The translations under genes and the position numbers were made by a program. 42,818 nucleotides of DNA from Lachnospiraceae bacterium (lineage in GTDB: Bacteria > Bacillota > Clostridia > Lachnospirales > Lachnospiraceae), in NCBI GenBank assembly GCA_016282595.1, contig JAEEKV010000256.1:1-42818 (forward strand), given 5' to 3'. Positions within the stretch are counted from its first letter, which is position 1. Each line of letters starts with the position of its first letter. Shown piece after piece: positions 33,382-42,215 of the stretch. A model generated the notes under the pieces. It worked only from the letters and a program-made list of their open reading frames with translations. It did not search any database and was not told the origin of the DNA.

Positions 33382-34919
33382 ATAAGGTAAGGCAGTATGT
33401 CTGTATCGATCTGAAATCCTTTTATGCTTCCGTGGAGTGTATTGCCATGGGGAAGGATTGTATGGATACCAATCTGGTGGTAGCGGATGAATCCCGGACG
33501 GAAAAAACCATCTGTCTGGCGGTTTCCCCATCCCTGAAGGCCTATGGGATCCCCGGAAGGGCCAGATTATTTGAAGTGATCGAAAAGGTCAAACTGGTGA
33601 ATGCGGAGAGAAAAAGAAAGATCGGGGGACGTCCTTTTACCGGGAAATCCTGTTCTGCAGCGGAGCTGGAAGCAGATCCCTATCTGGAGCTTGGATTCCA
33701 TATTGCAAGACCCAGAATGGCAGCATACATAGAAGCCAGTACAAAGATCTACGATATCTATATGCATTATATTGCACCGGAGGATATGCATGTCTATTCC
33801 ATAGACGAGGTATTTATGGAGGTGACAGCGTATCTGGATACCTACCGGATGACAGCAAAGCAGCTTGCCCAGATGCTCATCGGAAAGATCCAGAAGGAGC
33901 TGGGGATTACAGCCACGGGAGGTGTGGGAACCAATCTGTATCTGGCAAAGGTTGCCATGGATGTGCTGGCAAAGCATATGCAGCCCAATGAGGATGGTAT
34001 TCGCATTGCAGAACTGGACGAAGTCTCCTATCGCAAACTATTCTGGTGTCATACCCCCATTACGGATTTTTGGCGCATCGGAAGAGGGACCCGGGACAGG
34101 CTGGCAAAGCATGGGATCTATACCCTGGGAGATATTGCCAGATGCTCTGTGGGAGCGGAGGATGAATATTATAATGAAAAGCTGCTTTATAAGATCTTCG
34201 GAAAAAATGCGGAGCTTTTGATCGATCACGCCTGGGGCTGGGAAGACTGTACCCTGGAGCAGATCAAGGCCTATGTGCCGGAAAATAATTCTGTTTGCAC
34301 AGGACAGGTGTTGTCCGAGCCTTATGACAGCAAGAAGGCCAGACTCATCGTTCATGAAATGACGGACCTTCTGGTGCTGGATCTGGTAAGTAAGCATCTG
34401 GTAACGGACCAGATGGTTTTGGATATTCGTTTTGACAGAGAGAATCTGCAGGAGGGCTTTTTGTCTGAAGCCTATAGTGGAGAAGTGGAGATTGATCGCT
34501 ATGGCAGAACGGTGCCAAAATCCATCCACGGCAGCATTAACTTGGAGGGCCATTTTTCCTCCTCCAGAGAGATCATCGATGCGGTGCTTCACCTTTATGA
34601 TGAGATCATGCCCAAGGAACTCTATGTTCGTGGAGTCATCGTAACGGCAAATCACGTGCTTCCGGAGGATCGTGTAAACTCTGATGCATCCGGCAAGAAA
34701 GAGGAGTATGTGCAGCTGGATCTGTTTACGGATTATCAGGCAGAGGAAGCCCAGAGGAAAGAGACGGAGCAAAAGAGGCAGAAGGAGCGAAAGATCCAGG
34801 ATGCCATTCTGGACATCCAGAAGCGGTATGGGAAAAATGCCATCCTTAAGGGTATGAACTTTGAAGAGGGGGCAACCACCATTGAGCGAAACAGCCAGAT
34901 CGGAGGACACAAAGCATGA
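33378..34919 (+). CDS. Y-family DNA polymerase (UmuC/UvrX-like)
   Basis: The product is a translesion polymerase of 513 residues. The catalytic acids are Asp11 in CIDLKSFYASVEC, and Asp143 and Glu144 in VYSIDEVFME; GVGTNLYLAKVAMD and FWRIGRGTRDRLAKHGI (helix-hairpin-helix) follow. The C-terminus carries VQLDLFTD (Gln446 to Phe450), a good match to the beta-clamp-binding motif QLxLF. The family is the UvrX/UmuC type found on chromosomes and plasmids of Firmicutes, with YolD-like partners. The start overlaps larC by four bases. No LexA-type operator was seen nearby, so it may be expressed with the lar genes. Confidence 0.92.
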   Translation: MNKVRQYVCIDLKSFYASVECIAMGKDCMDTNLVVADESRTEKTICLAVSPSLKAYGIPGRARLFEVIEKVKLVNAERKRKIGGRPFTGKSCSAAELEADPYLELGFHIARPRMAAYIEASTKIYDIYMHYIAPEDMHVYSIDEVFMEVTAYLDTYRMTAKQLAQMLIGKIQKELGITATGGVGTNLYLAKVAMDVLAKHMQPNEDGIRIAELDEVSYRKLFWCHTPITDFWRIGRGTRDRLAKHGIYTLGDIARCSVGAEDEYYNEKLLYKIFGKNAELLIDHAWGWEDCTLEQIKAYVPENNSVCTGQVLSEPYDSKKARLIVHEMTDLLVLDLVSKHLVTDQMVLDIRFDRENLQEGFLSEAYSGEVEIDRYGRTVPKSIHGSINLEGHFSSSREIIDAVLHLYDEIMPKELYVRGVIVTANHVLPEDRVNSDASGKKEEYVQLDLFTDYQAEEAQRKETEQKRQKERKIQDAILDIQKRYGKNAILKGMNFEEGATTIERNSQIGGHKA

Positions 34920-35203
34920 TACAGGAGATCTATCCCATGCCACAGGTTGCATCCAAACAGATGGCGGAGGATCAGAGGATCTGCGAGGAAAAATATGCGG
35001 ATCTGTTATATATGGACCATCCGGATCCCAAAAGCGTTCCCAGAATGGCCTTATATGACAGGGCGGTGCAGTTTTCACCCTTTGCAGCCCTGACAGGGTA
35101 CGGAACAGAAATATTACGAACCGAGGAAAAATTCGCAGAAGAAAACGCTGATACCCTGGAAAGAATCGCCTTTTTCGAGGATGGTGAAAACAGTGAAATC
35201 TGA
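34916..35203 (+). CDS. YolD-like protein, partner of the Y-family polymerase
   Basis: The 95-residue product carries the YolD-family core YDRAVQFSPFAALTGYG (residues 47-63) and an acidic tail. YolD proteins are encoded beside UvrX-type polymerases and, by published comparison of operon structure, are thought to act like UmuD. This one lacks a peptidase motif and belongs to the non-UmuD class. The gene overlaps the polymerase by four bases, with a GGAGG site nine bases before the ATG. A consensus promoter for the next gene starts 15 bases downstream. Confidence 0.88.
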   Translation: MIQEIYPMPQVASKQMAEDQRICEEKYADLLYMDHPDPKSVPRMALYDRAVQFSPFAALTGYGTEILRTEEKFAEENADTLERIAFFEDGENSEI

Positions 35204-35217
35204 ATAGAAAACAGGGG

Positions 35218-35246
35218 TTGACAGGTGTTGACATAACTGTTATACT
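35218..35246 (+). promoter_or_regulatory. Consensus promoter of the NlpC/P60 gene
   Basis: Perfect TTGACA (35218-35223) and TATACT (35241-35246, one mismatch) have a spacer of exactly 17 bases. A second TTGACA lies at 35229-35234. RNA would start near 35253, 44 bases before the start codon. Confidence 0.88.
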
Positions 35247-35296
35247 CGGATGTAACAAGTTTGTAACATTTTTGTAATGATTATTCGGAGAATACA

Positions 35297-36595
35297 ATGA
35301 ATCAGAAGATACAAAAGAGTTCTTTGGCAGCAGCCGTCATATTTGCAACCACGCTGGCTGTAACCGTTCCCGCTAAGGCAGATTGGGGACTGACAGCAGG
35401 CGCAGGTAACTTTGTTATGACCCCTATTGCTACCGAAGAAGTATCAGTGATCGAAACTGATGTCACAACTGAAAATACCGTCAAAGACGCAACACCTGCA
35501 GAGACCGCAGCAGTATCCGAGGATACAACGGATGTGCAGGATCTGTCCGCAGAAGAGAGCGCAGATCCCCTGAATGCAGAGAATGTGATCTCCGTATCCG
35601 GTGATACCACTGTGATTGATGCTTCCGCGGCAGAGGGCGTTAAGGAAGATCCCGTAGTGCTTACCGTTGGAGCGGCCAATGCTCTTGATGACAGCCTGAC
35701 CCTTTCCGATGAAGAGATCCAGGATGAGTTCGAGGAAGAGGAAGCATCCGGTAAGAACTTCGGATATACCCATCTCGGAATCGTTCAGGTGGATGACCAT
35801 CTGAATGTACGTGCCTCCGCAGAAGAGGACAGCAAGCTGGTAGGTAAGATGGAAAACGAAGCAGGCTGCGAGATCCTGGATGTTGTCGGTAATATGGCGC
35901 ACATCACCTCCGGATCCGTAGAAGGCTATGTGAACGTTGAGTATCTGATCACCGGTCCCGAGGCTGTAGAGTATGCTTCCACCGTTGTTCAGGAGCAGGC
36001 TACCGTTAAGGCTGACGGCCTTAAGCTTCGTGAGGATAAGGGCACCGATGCACCGGTTTATTGCATGGTTCCTTACGGCGAGCAGATGACGGTGTTTGAA
36101 AAAGACGATAACTGGGTCGGCGTGAAATATGACGGACACAAGCTGTATTGTGCAGCAGAGTATGTTTCCGTAGGCGTACAGCTGAAGACAGCCCAAAATA
36201 TGACCGAGTTCTTATATGGCAACGGCGTATCCAATGTCAGAATGGAACTTTGCGAATATGCAAAGCAGTTTGTGGGCAATCCTTATGTATGGGGCGGCGT
36301 ATCGCTGACCAAGGGTTGTGACTGCTCAGGATTCGTCCTTTCGGTTTACAAGAAATACGGCGTATCCCTTCCTCACTCCTCCAGAGCCCAGGTGAACTGT
36401 GGTAAGAGAGTGAAGCTGAGCGAGGCAAAGCCGGGCGATCTGGTATTCTATGCAAAGGGCAAGAGGATCAACCACGTAGGTATCTACATCGGTGGTGGTC
36501 AGATCGTGAACGCAAGCTCACCTAAGACCGGTATCCGTATCGCCAATGTATATTACAGAACTCCGGTTGCGGTTACCAGAATTCTGCAGGACTAA
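35297..36595 (+). CDS. Secreted SH3b-NlpC/P60 peptidoglycan hydrolase
   Basis: The enzyme is likely a cell-wall gamma-D-glutamyl-L-diamino-acid endopeptidase. The 432 residues start with a signal peptide (about 1-31, ending PAKAD), then a Thr/Glu/Ala-rich acidic linker (to about 150). Two SH3b domains follow: about 157-215 (LNVRASAEEDSKLVGK) and 230-295 (LKLREDKGTDAPVYCMV). The NlpC/P60 domain occupies about 313-430 with catalytic Cys343 in CDCSGF, His393 in INHVGIYIG and the polar third residue downstream in NASSP. A CGGAG site precedes the ATG. It has its own promoter and terminator, so it is monocistronic. Confidence 0.94.
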   Translation: MNQKIQKSSLAAAVIFATTLAVTVPAKADWGLTAGAGNFVMTPIATEEVSVIETDVTTENTVKDATPAETAAVSEDTTDVQDLSAEESADPLNAENVISVSGDTTVIDASAAEGVKEDPVVLTVGAANALDDSLTLSDEEIQDEFEEEEASGKNFGYTHLGIVQVDDHLNVRASAEEDSKLVGKMENEAGCEILDVVGNMAHITSGSVEGYVNVEYLITGPEAVEYASTVVQEQATVKADGLKLREDKGTDAPVYCMVPYGEQMTVFEKDDNWVGVKYDGHKLYCAAEYVSVGVQLKTAQNMTEFLYGNGVSNVRMELCEYAKQFVGNPYVWGGVSLTKGCDCSGFVLSVYKKYGVSLPHSSRAQVNCGKRVKLSEAKPGDLVFYAKGKRINHVGIYIGGGQIVNASSPKTGIRIANVYYRTPVAVTRILQD

Positions 36596-36618
36596 GGATG
36601 ATTTAAAGTGATTAGTAA

Positions 36619-36656
36619 ACGGCTGTGAGATCCCTGCGGATCCCACAGCCGTTTTT
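36619..36656 (+). terminator. Terminator after the NlpC/P60 gene
   Basis: Arms ACGGCTGTGAGATCC and GGATCCCACAGCCGT form a 15-base stem with one mismatch and a four-base loop, then six T. Confidence 0.92.
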
Positions 36657-36816
36657 TACTTCGCATTTTTCGTGGAGCAGTCGACGAGATCTGATCCTTC
36701 GGCGGTGAGTTACGGATGCCCGCAATGCGGGCACCGAACTGTCTGAACTAAGCCGGGGGAGGCAGATTCGGCGGCTGCGGAGTTGGGACTGCTCATAGAA
36801 TATCGGGAAGCTGAGA
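36657..36816 (+). other. Gene-free GC-rich stretch with a short hairpin and a suspicious reading frame
   Basis: This gap holds a seven-base-pair inverted repeat with a three-base loop (TGCCCGC at 36717-36723 and GCGGGCA at 36727-36733). The same DNA in frame from 36672 reads as a possible CPQCGHRTV zinc-ribbon-like segment, then TGA at 36744, then LLIEYREAEIDGYIP to a TAG at 36843. No full gene is supported. It could be a decayed gene, a structured RNA or chance. Confidence 0.3.
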
Positions 36817-36846
36817 TTGACGGATATATCCCCCGTAAGGTATAGT
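36817..36846 (+). promoter_or_regulatory. Promoter of the HAD gene
   Basis: TTGACG (36817-36822) and TATAGT (36841-36846) are 18 bases apart, each one mismatch from consensus. RNA would start near 36853. Confidence 0.7.
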
Positions 36847-36896
36847 GGAAGGGATAAGCCTTAAGAAAAAATATGTGTAAGAGAGGACAGAAAAGG

Positions 36897-37547
36897 ATGA
36901 AGAAAATCGGCATCTTATTTGATCTGGATGGGACGCTGTGGGACAGCTCCGAGGCTGTGATCGAAGCCTGGAATGAGGTGATCGACAAGCAACCGGATTT
37001 CCATAAAAAAGGTACTGTTGAGGATATGACAAAGCTCATGGGAAAGACCATGGACGAGATTGCTGTACTATTTTTTGATACGGTTTCCAAGGAAAGAGCC
37101 ATGGAGCTCATGACCATGTGTACGGATCATGAGAATGATTACATCAGAGAGCACGGCGGTGTGTTGATGCCGCATCTGGAAGAGACCTTGAAGAAGCTTT
37201 CCGAGAAGTATTTCCTGGCGGTGGTCAGCAACTGTCAGCGTGGCTATATCGAAGCCTTTATGGAGTTTCATAAGCTGGAGCAGTACTTTTCGGATCACGA
37301 GGATTTCGGAACTACCCAGCTTCCCAAGGGAGACAATATCCGCCTTGTGGTAGAGAGAAATCAGTTAGACAAGGCTTACTATGTAGGAGATATCCTGGGA
37401 GACTATACGGCAACAAAGGCAGCGGGATTACCCTTTATCCACGCGGCTTACGGCTATGGAGAGGTGCCTGAGGCAGACTACAGGATTGAATCTTTTGACA
37501 AGCTTCCAAAGCTGATGGAAGAGATTCTTGAAAAAGAAGAGGATTGA
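36897..37547 (+). CDS. HAD superfamily hydrolase (phosphoglycolate phosphatase-like)
   Basis: The 216-residue enzyme has motif I FDLDGTLWDSS with Asp9 and Asp11, a small helical cap (about 18-85), motif II VVSNC near residue 110 and motif IV YYVGDILGDYTATKAAG near 163. A phosphatase acting on a small sugar or nucleotide phosphate is likely. ATG 36897 is preceded by AGAGGACAGAAAAGG; an in-frame ATG at 36873 has no site and is rejected. The glycosidase gene starts 58 bases beyond the stop, so the two may be cotranscribed. Confidence 0.88.
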   Translation: MKKIGILFDLDGTLWDSSEAVIEAWNEVIDKQPDFHKKGTVEDMTKLMGKTMDEIAVLFFDTVSKERAMELMTMCTDHENDYIREHGGVLMPHLEETLKKLSEKYFLAVVSNCQRGYIEAFMEFHKLEQYFSDHEDFGTTQLPKGDNIRLVVERNQLDKAYYVGDILGDYTATKAAGLPFIHAAYGYGEVPEADYRIESFDKLPKLMEEILEKEED

Positions 37548-37605
37548 AAGCAAATATCGATATCAAACAAGCGATAAAATGTATGGGTTACAGGAGGAAA
37601 GCAAA

Positions 37606-40449
37606 ATGACACTGGATTGGAAAGTCTATGAAAATCTGGCAAGGAGTGCGGTACAGGAAGGCGTGGTCCTTTTAAAGAATGAAAACCATGTATTGCCCCT
37701 TGCAAAGGATGTAAAGCTGTCCGTTTTCGGACGTATGCAGAACAATTACTATAAGAGCGGAACCGGATCAGGAGGTATGGTAAACGTACCCAAGGTTTGG
37801 AGTATTTTGGATGGTCTGAAGGAAGAGAAGATACAACTGAATGAAACTCTTTTGAAGCTGTATGAGGAATTTGAGCAGATCCATCCCTTTGATGCAGGTG
37901 TGGGCTTCGGCAATGAGCCCTGGTCTCAGGAGGAGATGGAGGTTTCCGAGGAGCTGGTTTCGGATGCAGCCAAGGTTTCCGATGCTGCTCTTGTGATCAT
38001 CGGAAGAACCGCCGGCGAAGAGCAGGACTATGTGGATGAAAGAGGCGCTTATCGTCTGGGTGAGAAGGAAGCAGATCTGCTTCGCAAGGTCAGAAAAGCC
38101 TTTGACAAGGTAGTTTTGGTGATGAACGTCAGCGCCGTTTTGGATATGCAGGAGATCGAGGAGATCGCTCCGGATGCAGTGCTTTATGCATGGCAGGGTG
38201 GCGAGATCGGTGGACTTGGCTGCGTAGATGTTTTGCTGGGCAAGGCAAGCCCCAGCGGACGACTTACCGACTCTATCGTTCGAAAGATTGAGGATGCCCC
38301 TGCCTATGGAAATTTCGGTGATCTGACCCGGAATTTCTATGAAGAGGATATTTATGTAGGCTATCGCTACTTTGAGACCTTCCATCCCGAGGTTGTGATG
38401 TATCCCTTCGGCTACGGCCTTTCCTATACGGAGTTTTCCATGGAGCCGGAAGGCATAAAGCTTTTGGGAGCAGATCAAACCGAGAAAGCAGCCACAGATG
38501 GCTTTGCGGATCCCGCAGATTGTCTGCAGCTTTCAGCTAAGGTGAAAAACATCGGAAGTGCTTCTGCCAAGGAAGTAGCACAGTTTTATGTGAAAAAGCC
38601 TCAGGGTGTTTTGGGACAGCCTGTATTAAGCCTGGCAGGCTTTGCTAAGACAAAAGAGTTAACTCCCGATCAGGAGGAGATTTTGACAGTGGAGATCCCG
38701 CCTTATACCCTGGCTTCCTATGACGAGACGGGAGCAGCAGGCTTTGCAAGCAGTTATGTGCTGGAGGCCGGAGAGTATGTATTCTACGTGGGACAAAATG
38801 TTCGGGATCTGAAGGAGATCGGAAGCGTTACCCAGAAGGAAACCATTGCCGTTGACAAATTAAGCAGGCAGATGGCCCCCGTTGTGGAATTTGAGAGGAT
38901 CAAACCCGTCTTTTCGGAAACAGATGGTAAGTATGTCATCAGCAGGGAAAAAACGCCTACAGCACCCCTTGTGGATCTTGCTGAGGCAAAGGCCGATCAA
39001 CCTGCCGCTAAGAACTATACAGGGGATCAGGGCATCAAATTAAAGGATGTCAGAGACGGCAAAGCAGATATGGAGGATTTTCTGGCCCAGCTTTCCGACG
39101 AGGATCTTTCTGCCATCATCCGAGGCGAGGGCATGGGAAGTCCCAAGGTAACCCCCGGTACGGCGGCAGCCTTTGGTGGTGTGAGCCCTGCTTTGAAGGA
39201 GTTTGGCATTCCGGCAGGATGCTGTTCCGACGGACCCAGCGGTATGCGTCTGGATTCCGGCGCAAGAGCCTTCAGTCTGCCCAACGGAACCCTTTTGGCC
39301 TGCACCTGGAATACTGAGCTGAATACCGAGCTTTACGCAATGCTGGGTATGGAAATGAATAAAAACGGGGTAGATTTCCTGCTGGGCCCCGGTATGAACA
39401 TTCACCGCTATCCTTTGAACGGAAGAAACTTCGAATACTTCAGTGAGGACCCGCTGGTAACAGGTAAGATCGCAGCAGCCCAGATCAGGGGACTGAAGCA
39501 AAGCGGTGTATCCGGAACCCTGAAGCATTTTTGCGGAAACAATCAGGAGACCAACAGACATACGGAAGAGAATGTGATCTCCGAGAGAGCGCTGCGCGAT
39601 ATCTATCTGAAGGGCTTTGAGATTGCAGTCAGAGAGGCGGCCGCAGATTCCGTCATGACCACCTATGGTCCCATCAACGGAATCTGGACCAATTCCCGTC
39701 ATGATCTTTGCACCAATATCCTGAGAGGAGAATGGGGCTTTGAAGGCCTTGTGATGACTGATTGGTGGGCCAATATCGGAGATGTTGATGGACAGGTGGA
39801 TAAAACCTCTTTCTCCAGACTGGTACTGGCGCAGAATGATTTCTTTGCGGTTTGTCCGGATGCAGGCGTTAACTCCACGGGAGACGATACCCTGGATGCG
39901 CTTGCAAAGGGAGAGATCACCAGAGGACAGCTGGTTCGTCTGGCAAGGAATATCTGCAAGGTGCTCATGCATACCAACGCCATGAAGAGACTTTGCAAGG
40001 AGCCTTATAAGGTCGATGTGATCGGATTTACGGAAGAGGTAACAGTGGCTGATCCGGAGGATGTACGGTATTATGAGATCCAGGACGGCACCGTCATCGA
40101 TCTTTCCGATGTGGATACCACAAAGGGTGCCATCTTCTTTATGGGCTTTGACGTGCTAAAGAGAGGCTGCTACTTTATGGATATGGTAGGCTCCTCCGAT
40201 CTGTCCGAGCTGTCTCAGATACCAATCGGTATTTACTATCAGGGCATACCGGGAGGCTCCTTTACCTTCCACGGAGGCGGACAGGAGATGGTGGTTCAGA
40301 GAAAGATCCTGTTTGGTTCCCGCTACGGCGTAATGCGGCTTCGTTTCATGAACGGCGGATTGAAGCTGAAGGAGCTGCGTTTTACCTTTGAAAAGGAAGC
40401 ACAGCTGGAGGGCAACTGGGGATCCTTTGAGGAATACATTTACGGATAA
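37606..40449 (+). CDS. Glycoside hydrolase family 3 with reversed domain order
   Basis: The product is a cytoplasmic GH3 enzyme (beta-glucosidase-like) of 947 residues. ATG 37606 follows CAGGAGGAAAG; the in-frame ATG at 37528 lies in the HAD gene and is rejected. Domains are in the swapped order: GH3_C first (about 14-280, ending YPFGYGLSYTEF), then an FnIII-like domain (about 308-400), a linker, and the catalytic GH3_N domain (about 496-795), with nucleophile Asp719 in VMTDWW. This order is known for Butyrivibrio and Ruminococcus enzymes. A C-terminal 150-residue segment follows with no clear family. No signal peptide. The sugar specificity cannot be told. Confidence 0.93.
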   Translation: MTLDWKVYENLARSAVQEGVVLLKNENHVLPLAKDVKLSVFGRMQNNYYKSGTGSGGMVNVPKVWSILDGLKEEKIQLNETLLKLYEEFEQIHPFDAGVGFGNEPWSQEEMEVSEELVSDAAKVSDAALVIIGRTAGEEQDYVDERGAYRLGEKEADLLRKVRKAFDKVVLVMNVSAVLDMQEIEEIAPDAVLYAWQGGEIGGLGCVDVLLGKASPSGRLTDSIVRKIEDAPAYGNFGDLTRNFYEEDIYVGYRYFETFHPEVVMYPFGYGLSYTEFSMEPEGIKLLGADQTEKAATDGFADPADCLQLSAKVKNIGSASAKEVAQFYVKKPQGVLGQPVLSLAGFAKTKELTPDQEEILTVEIPPYTLASYDETGAAGFASSYVLEAGEYVFYVGQNVRDLKEIGSVTQKETIAVDKLSRQMAPVVEFERIKPVFSETDGKYVISREKTPTAPLVDLAEAKADQPAAKNYTGDQGIKLKDVRDGKADMEDFLAQLSDEDLSAIIRGEGMGSPKVTPGTAAAFGGVSPALKEFGIPAGCCSDGPSGMRLDSGARAFSLPNGTLLACTWNTELNTELYAMLGMEMNKNGVDFLLGPGMNIHRYPLNGRNFEYFSEDPLVTGKIAAAQIRGLKQSGVSGTLKHFCGNNQETNRHTEENVISERALRDIYLKGFEIAVREAAADSVMTTYGPINGIWTNSRHDLCTNILRGEWGFEGLVMTDWWANIGDVDGQVDKTSFSRLVLAQNDFFAVCPDAGVNSTGDDTLDALAKGEITRGQLVRLARNICKVLMHTNAMKRLCKEPYKVDVIGFTEEVTVADPEDVRYYEIQDGTVIDLSDVDTTKGAIFFMGFDVLKRGCYFMDMVGSSDLSELSQIPIGIYYQGIPGGSFTFHGGGQEMVVQRKILFGSRYGVMRLRFMNGGLKLKELRFTFEKEAQLEGNWGSFEEYIYG

Positions 40450-40457
40450 AAAGAAAA

Positions 40458-40490
40458 GGGCATCGGAGAGTATCCGGTGCCCTGTTTTTT
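40458..40490. terminator. Bidirectional terminator
   Basis: GGGCATCGGA (40458-40467) pairs with TCCGGTGCCC (40473-40482), one G-T pair, followed by six T at 40485-40490. An A-rich tract precedes it, so it can also serve the convergent gene. Confidence 0.88.
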
Positions 40491-40508
40491 GATTTGTTTT
40501 GTCCGGGA

Positions 40509-41186
40509 TCAGTTGCTGCTCTTAGGCATCAGGCGATAGAGGGTCATTGCCAGGTTCTGCTTGGGCATGGACTGTACAATGATATGACCGGGGCCGGATA
40601 CTACGGTATTAAACAGCCCCTCGCCACCGAAGAGTACATTGGTTACGCCTTTGATGGTAACCACTTCCATGTTGCAGGTGGCGTCCATGGATACCAGATA
40701 TCCGGTATCGATAACTTTCTTTTCGCCGGGAGCCAGATCATATTCTACGGCAAAACCATCTACCTCCAGGAATACCAGTCCGGATCCGGAGAATTTCTGC
40801 ATGATCAAACCTTCACCGCCGAAGAAGGCTTTTCCCAGTTTCTTTTGTAAAAATACGGAATACTCTACGCCGGGAGTGCTGGCAAGAAACGTACCCTTTT
40901 GCGCGATGATGGGATGCTCGGGGGTTACCTCCAATGCGATCACGCTGCCGGGAACGCTGGAAGCGAAAGCAATCTCGCCTGCTCTTTTTGCCACATAGCG
41001 GTTGGTGAAAAGATTTTCACCGGATACCATACGTCCGAAGACTTTGCCGAGACCGCCGCCCTCGGTGATCATTTCAATGCCTTCGTCCATCCAGCTCATG
41101 GAGCCGGATTCGCAGATGATCTCTTCGCCGGGCTCTAAACGGCAAAGAAGCACGGGTAAGGTGTTGCCTTTGATTTCGTATTGCAT
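40509..41186 (-). CDS. AIM24 / TIGR00266 family protein
   Basis: The 225-residue protein belongs to the AIM24 family, a beta-rich, tubby-like fold without known enzyme activity in bacteria. Recognisable parts: YEIKGNTLPVLLCRLEPGEEI at the start, ESGSMSWMDEGIEM, then GLGKVFGRMVSGENLFTNRY, the GGEGLIMQKFSGSG block and the later FGGEGLFNTVVSGPG. I start at MQYEIKG: on the - strand AAAGGAGG lies nine bases before it; an in-frame ATG at 41219 lacks a site. The gene is a single unit, divergent from the GNAT gene at 41318. Confidence 0.9.
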   Translation of the reverse strand: MQYEIKGNTLPVLLCRLEPGEEIICESGSMSWMDEGIEMITEGGGLGKVFGRMVSGENLFTNRYVAKRAGEIAFASSVPGSVIALEVTPEHPIIAQKGTFLASTPGVEYSVFLQKKLGKAFFGGEGLIMQKFSGSGLVFLEVDGFAVEYDLAPGEKKVIDTGYLVSMDATCNMEVVTIKGVTNVLFGGEGLFNTVVSGPGHIIVQSMPKQNLAMTLYRLMPKSSN

Positions 41187-41278
41187 AATAGTACCTCCTT
41201 TTGAGTATTTGTTTTTCAACTATCCCTATTCTATCACAAAGGAGCGCAGATTTACATATCCCGTTTTCAATCCGTCTG

Positions 41279-41287
41279 TGTTACAAT
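41279..41287 (+). promoter_or_regulatory. Possible extended -10 promoter of the GNAT gene at 41318
   Basis: TGTTACAAT fits an extended -10 (TG, one base, TACAAT). No -35 was found. RNA would start about 25 bases before the start codon. Confidence 0.45.
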
Positions 41288-41317
41288 AAACAGGAGTGAC
41301 TGAAAGGGAGGTGCGTT

Positions 41318-41788
41318 ATGGAGATTGTATATCAGAAGCTGACGGAAAAAGAGTTGGAAACCTTTATTGATATGCGGATCCGGCAACTGACGGAGGAATA
41401 TGTGTCGGAAGGCAGAGAAGTGCCCAAGGACGTGGATCTGAAATCGGCACTTTTTGCATTCTACAGAAAGCATATGGCAGATGGAACCTTTGTTTCATGG
41501 CTGGCTATGGATGGTGAGACCATTGTGGGAACCAGCGGTATGTCCTTTGTGGAAAAGCCCCCCTATTTTACCTGTCCCTCCGGAAAGCTGGGGCTTTTAT
41601 CAAGTATGTTTACGGATCCCGGTTACAGACGCATGGGAATCGCAAAGGAGCTTCTGCACCGCGTGGTGGAAGAGGCTAGAACCTATGGATGCGGCGCTGT
41701 ACATATTACAGCTTCCAATATGGGAGTGAAGTTATATACTGCCTATGGGTTTGTCCATAACGGGAACTTTATGCAGTATAATCTTTGA
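41318..41788 (+). CDS. GNAT family N-acetyltransferase
   Basis: The 156-residue enzyme has the GNAT fold: VSWLAMDGETIVGTSGMSF in the central strands, LSSMFTDPGYRRMGIAKELL with the acetyl-CoA loop (RRMGIA fits R/Q-x-x-G-x-A), and the late VHITASNMGVKLYTAYGF. This last block (NMGVKLYTAYGF) is shared with small Firmicute acetyltransferases of unknown substrate. The start has a strong GGGAGGTG site. The next gene is nine bases downstream. Confidence 0.88.
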   Translation: MEIVYQKLTEKELETFIDMRIRQLTEEYVSEGREVPKDVDLKSALFAFYRKHMADGTFVSWLAMDGETIVGTSGMSFVEKPPYFTCPSGKLGLLSSMFTDPGYRRMGIAKELLHRVVEEARTYGCGAVHITASNMGVKLYTAYGFVHNGNFMQYNL

Positions 41789-41797
41789 GGTGTAAAT

Positions 41798-42181
41798 ATG
41801 CGCATAGAACATGTGGGAATGTATGTAAAAGACCTGGAAGCCGCCAGAGATTTCTTTGTGAAATACTTAAATGGCGTTTCCAATGACGGGTATCATAATA
41901 AAACCACGGACTTTCGGTCGTATTTTATTTCCTTTGAAGATGGTGCCAGGTTGGAGCTGATGAATAAATCGAAGTTGAGCGACCCCGAAAAGGATTCGAA
42001 CCGAACCGGGTATGCCCATATCGCTTTTTCCGTTGGTTCAAAAGAGGCGGTAGATGAGCTTACGGAGCGGATCAGGAAAGCAGGTTATGCCATCCTTTCA
42101 GGACCGAGAACAACCGGCGATGGATATTATGAATCGAGTGTTGTTGCGATAGAAGGAAATCAGATAGAGATCACCGTATGA
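41798..42181 (+). CDS. VOC family protein (glyoxalase/bleomycin resistance-like)
   Basis: The 127-residue protein has the vicinal oxygen chelate fold: IEHVGMYVKDLEAARDFFVK at the start carries the first metal His, HIAFSVGSKEAVDELTERI in the middle the second, and GNQIEITV at the end the Glu. It is a metal-dependent lyase or binding protein; the substrate is unknown. The upstream site is weak (TGAGGTGTAAAT). It starts nine bases after the GNAT stop and precedes another GNAT gene. Confidence 0.9.
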   Translation: MRIEHVGMYVKDLEAARDFFVKYLNGVSNDGYHNKTTDFRSYFISFEDGARLELMNKSKLSDPEKDSNRTGYAHIAFSVGSKEAVDELTERIRKAGYAILSGPRTTGDGYYESSVVAIEGNQIEITV

Positions 42182-42215
42182 CAAGGGTGGCATGAGAAAG
42201 ATGCAGAGGTGTAAG

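Noticed and set aside
36744-36746. TGA as a selenocysteine codon
   Set aside because: No UGA-adjacent bacterial SECIS-like stem was recognised directly downstream, the surrounding frame has no start signal, and a promoter lies over its end.
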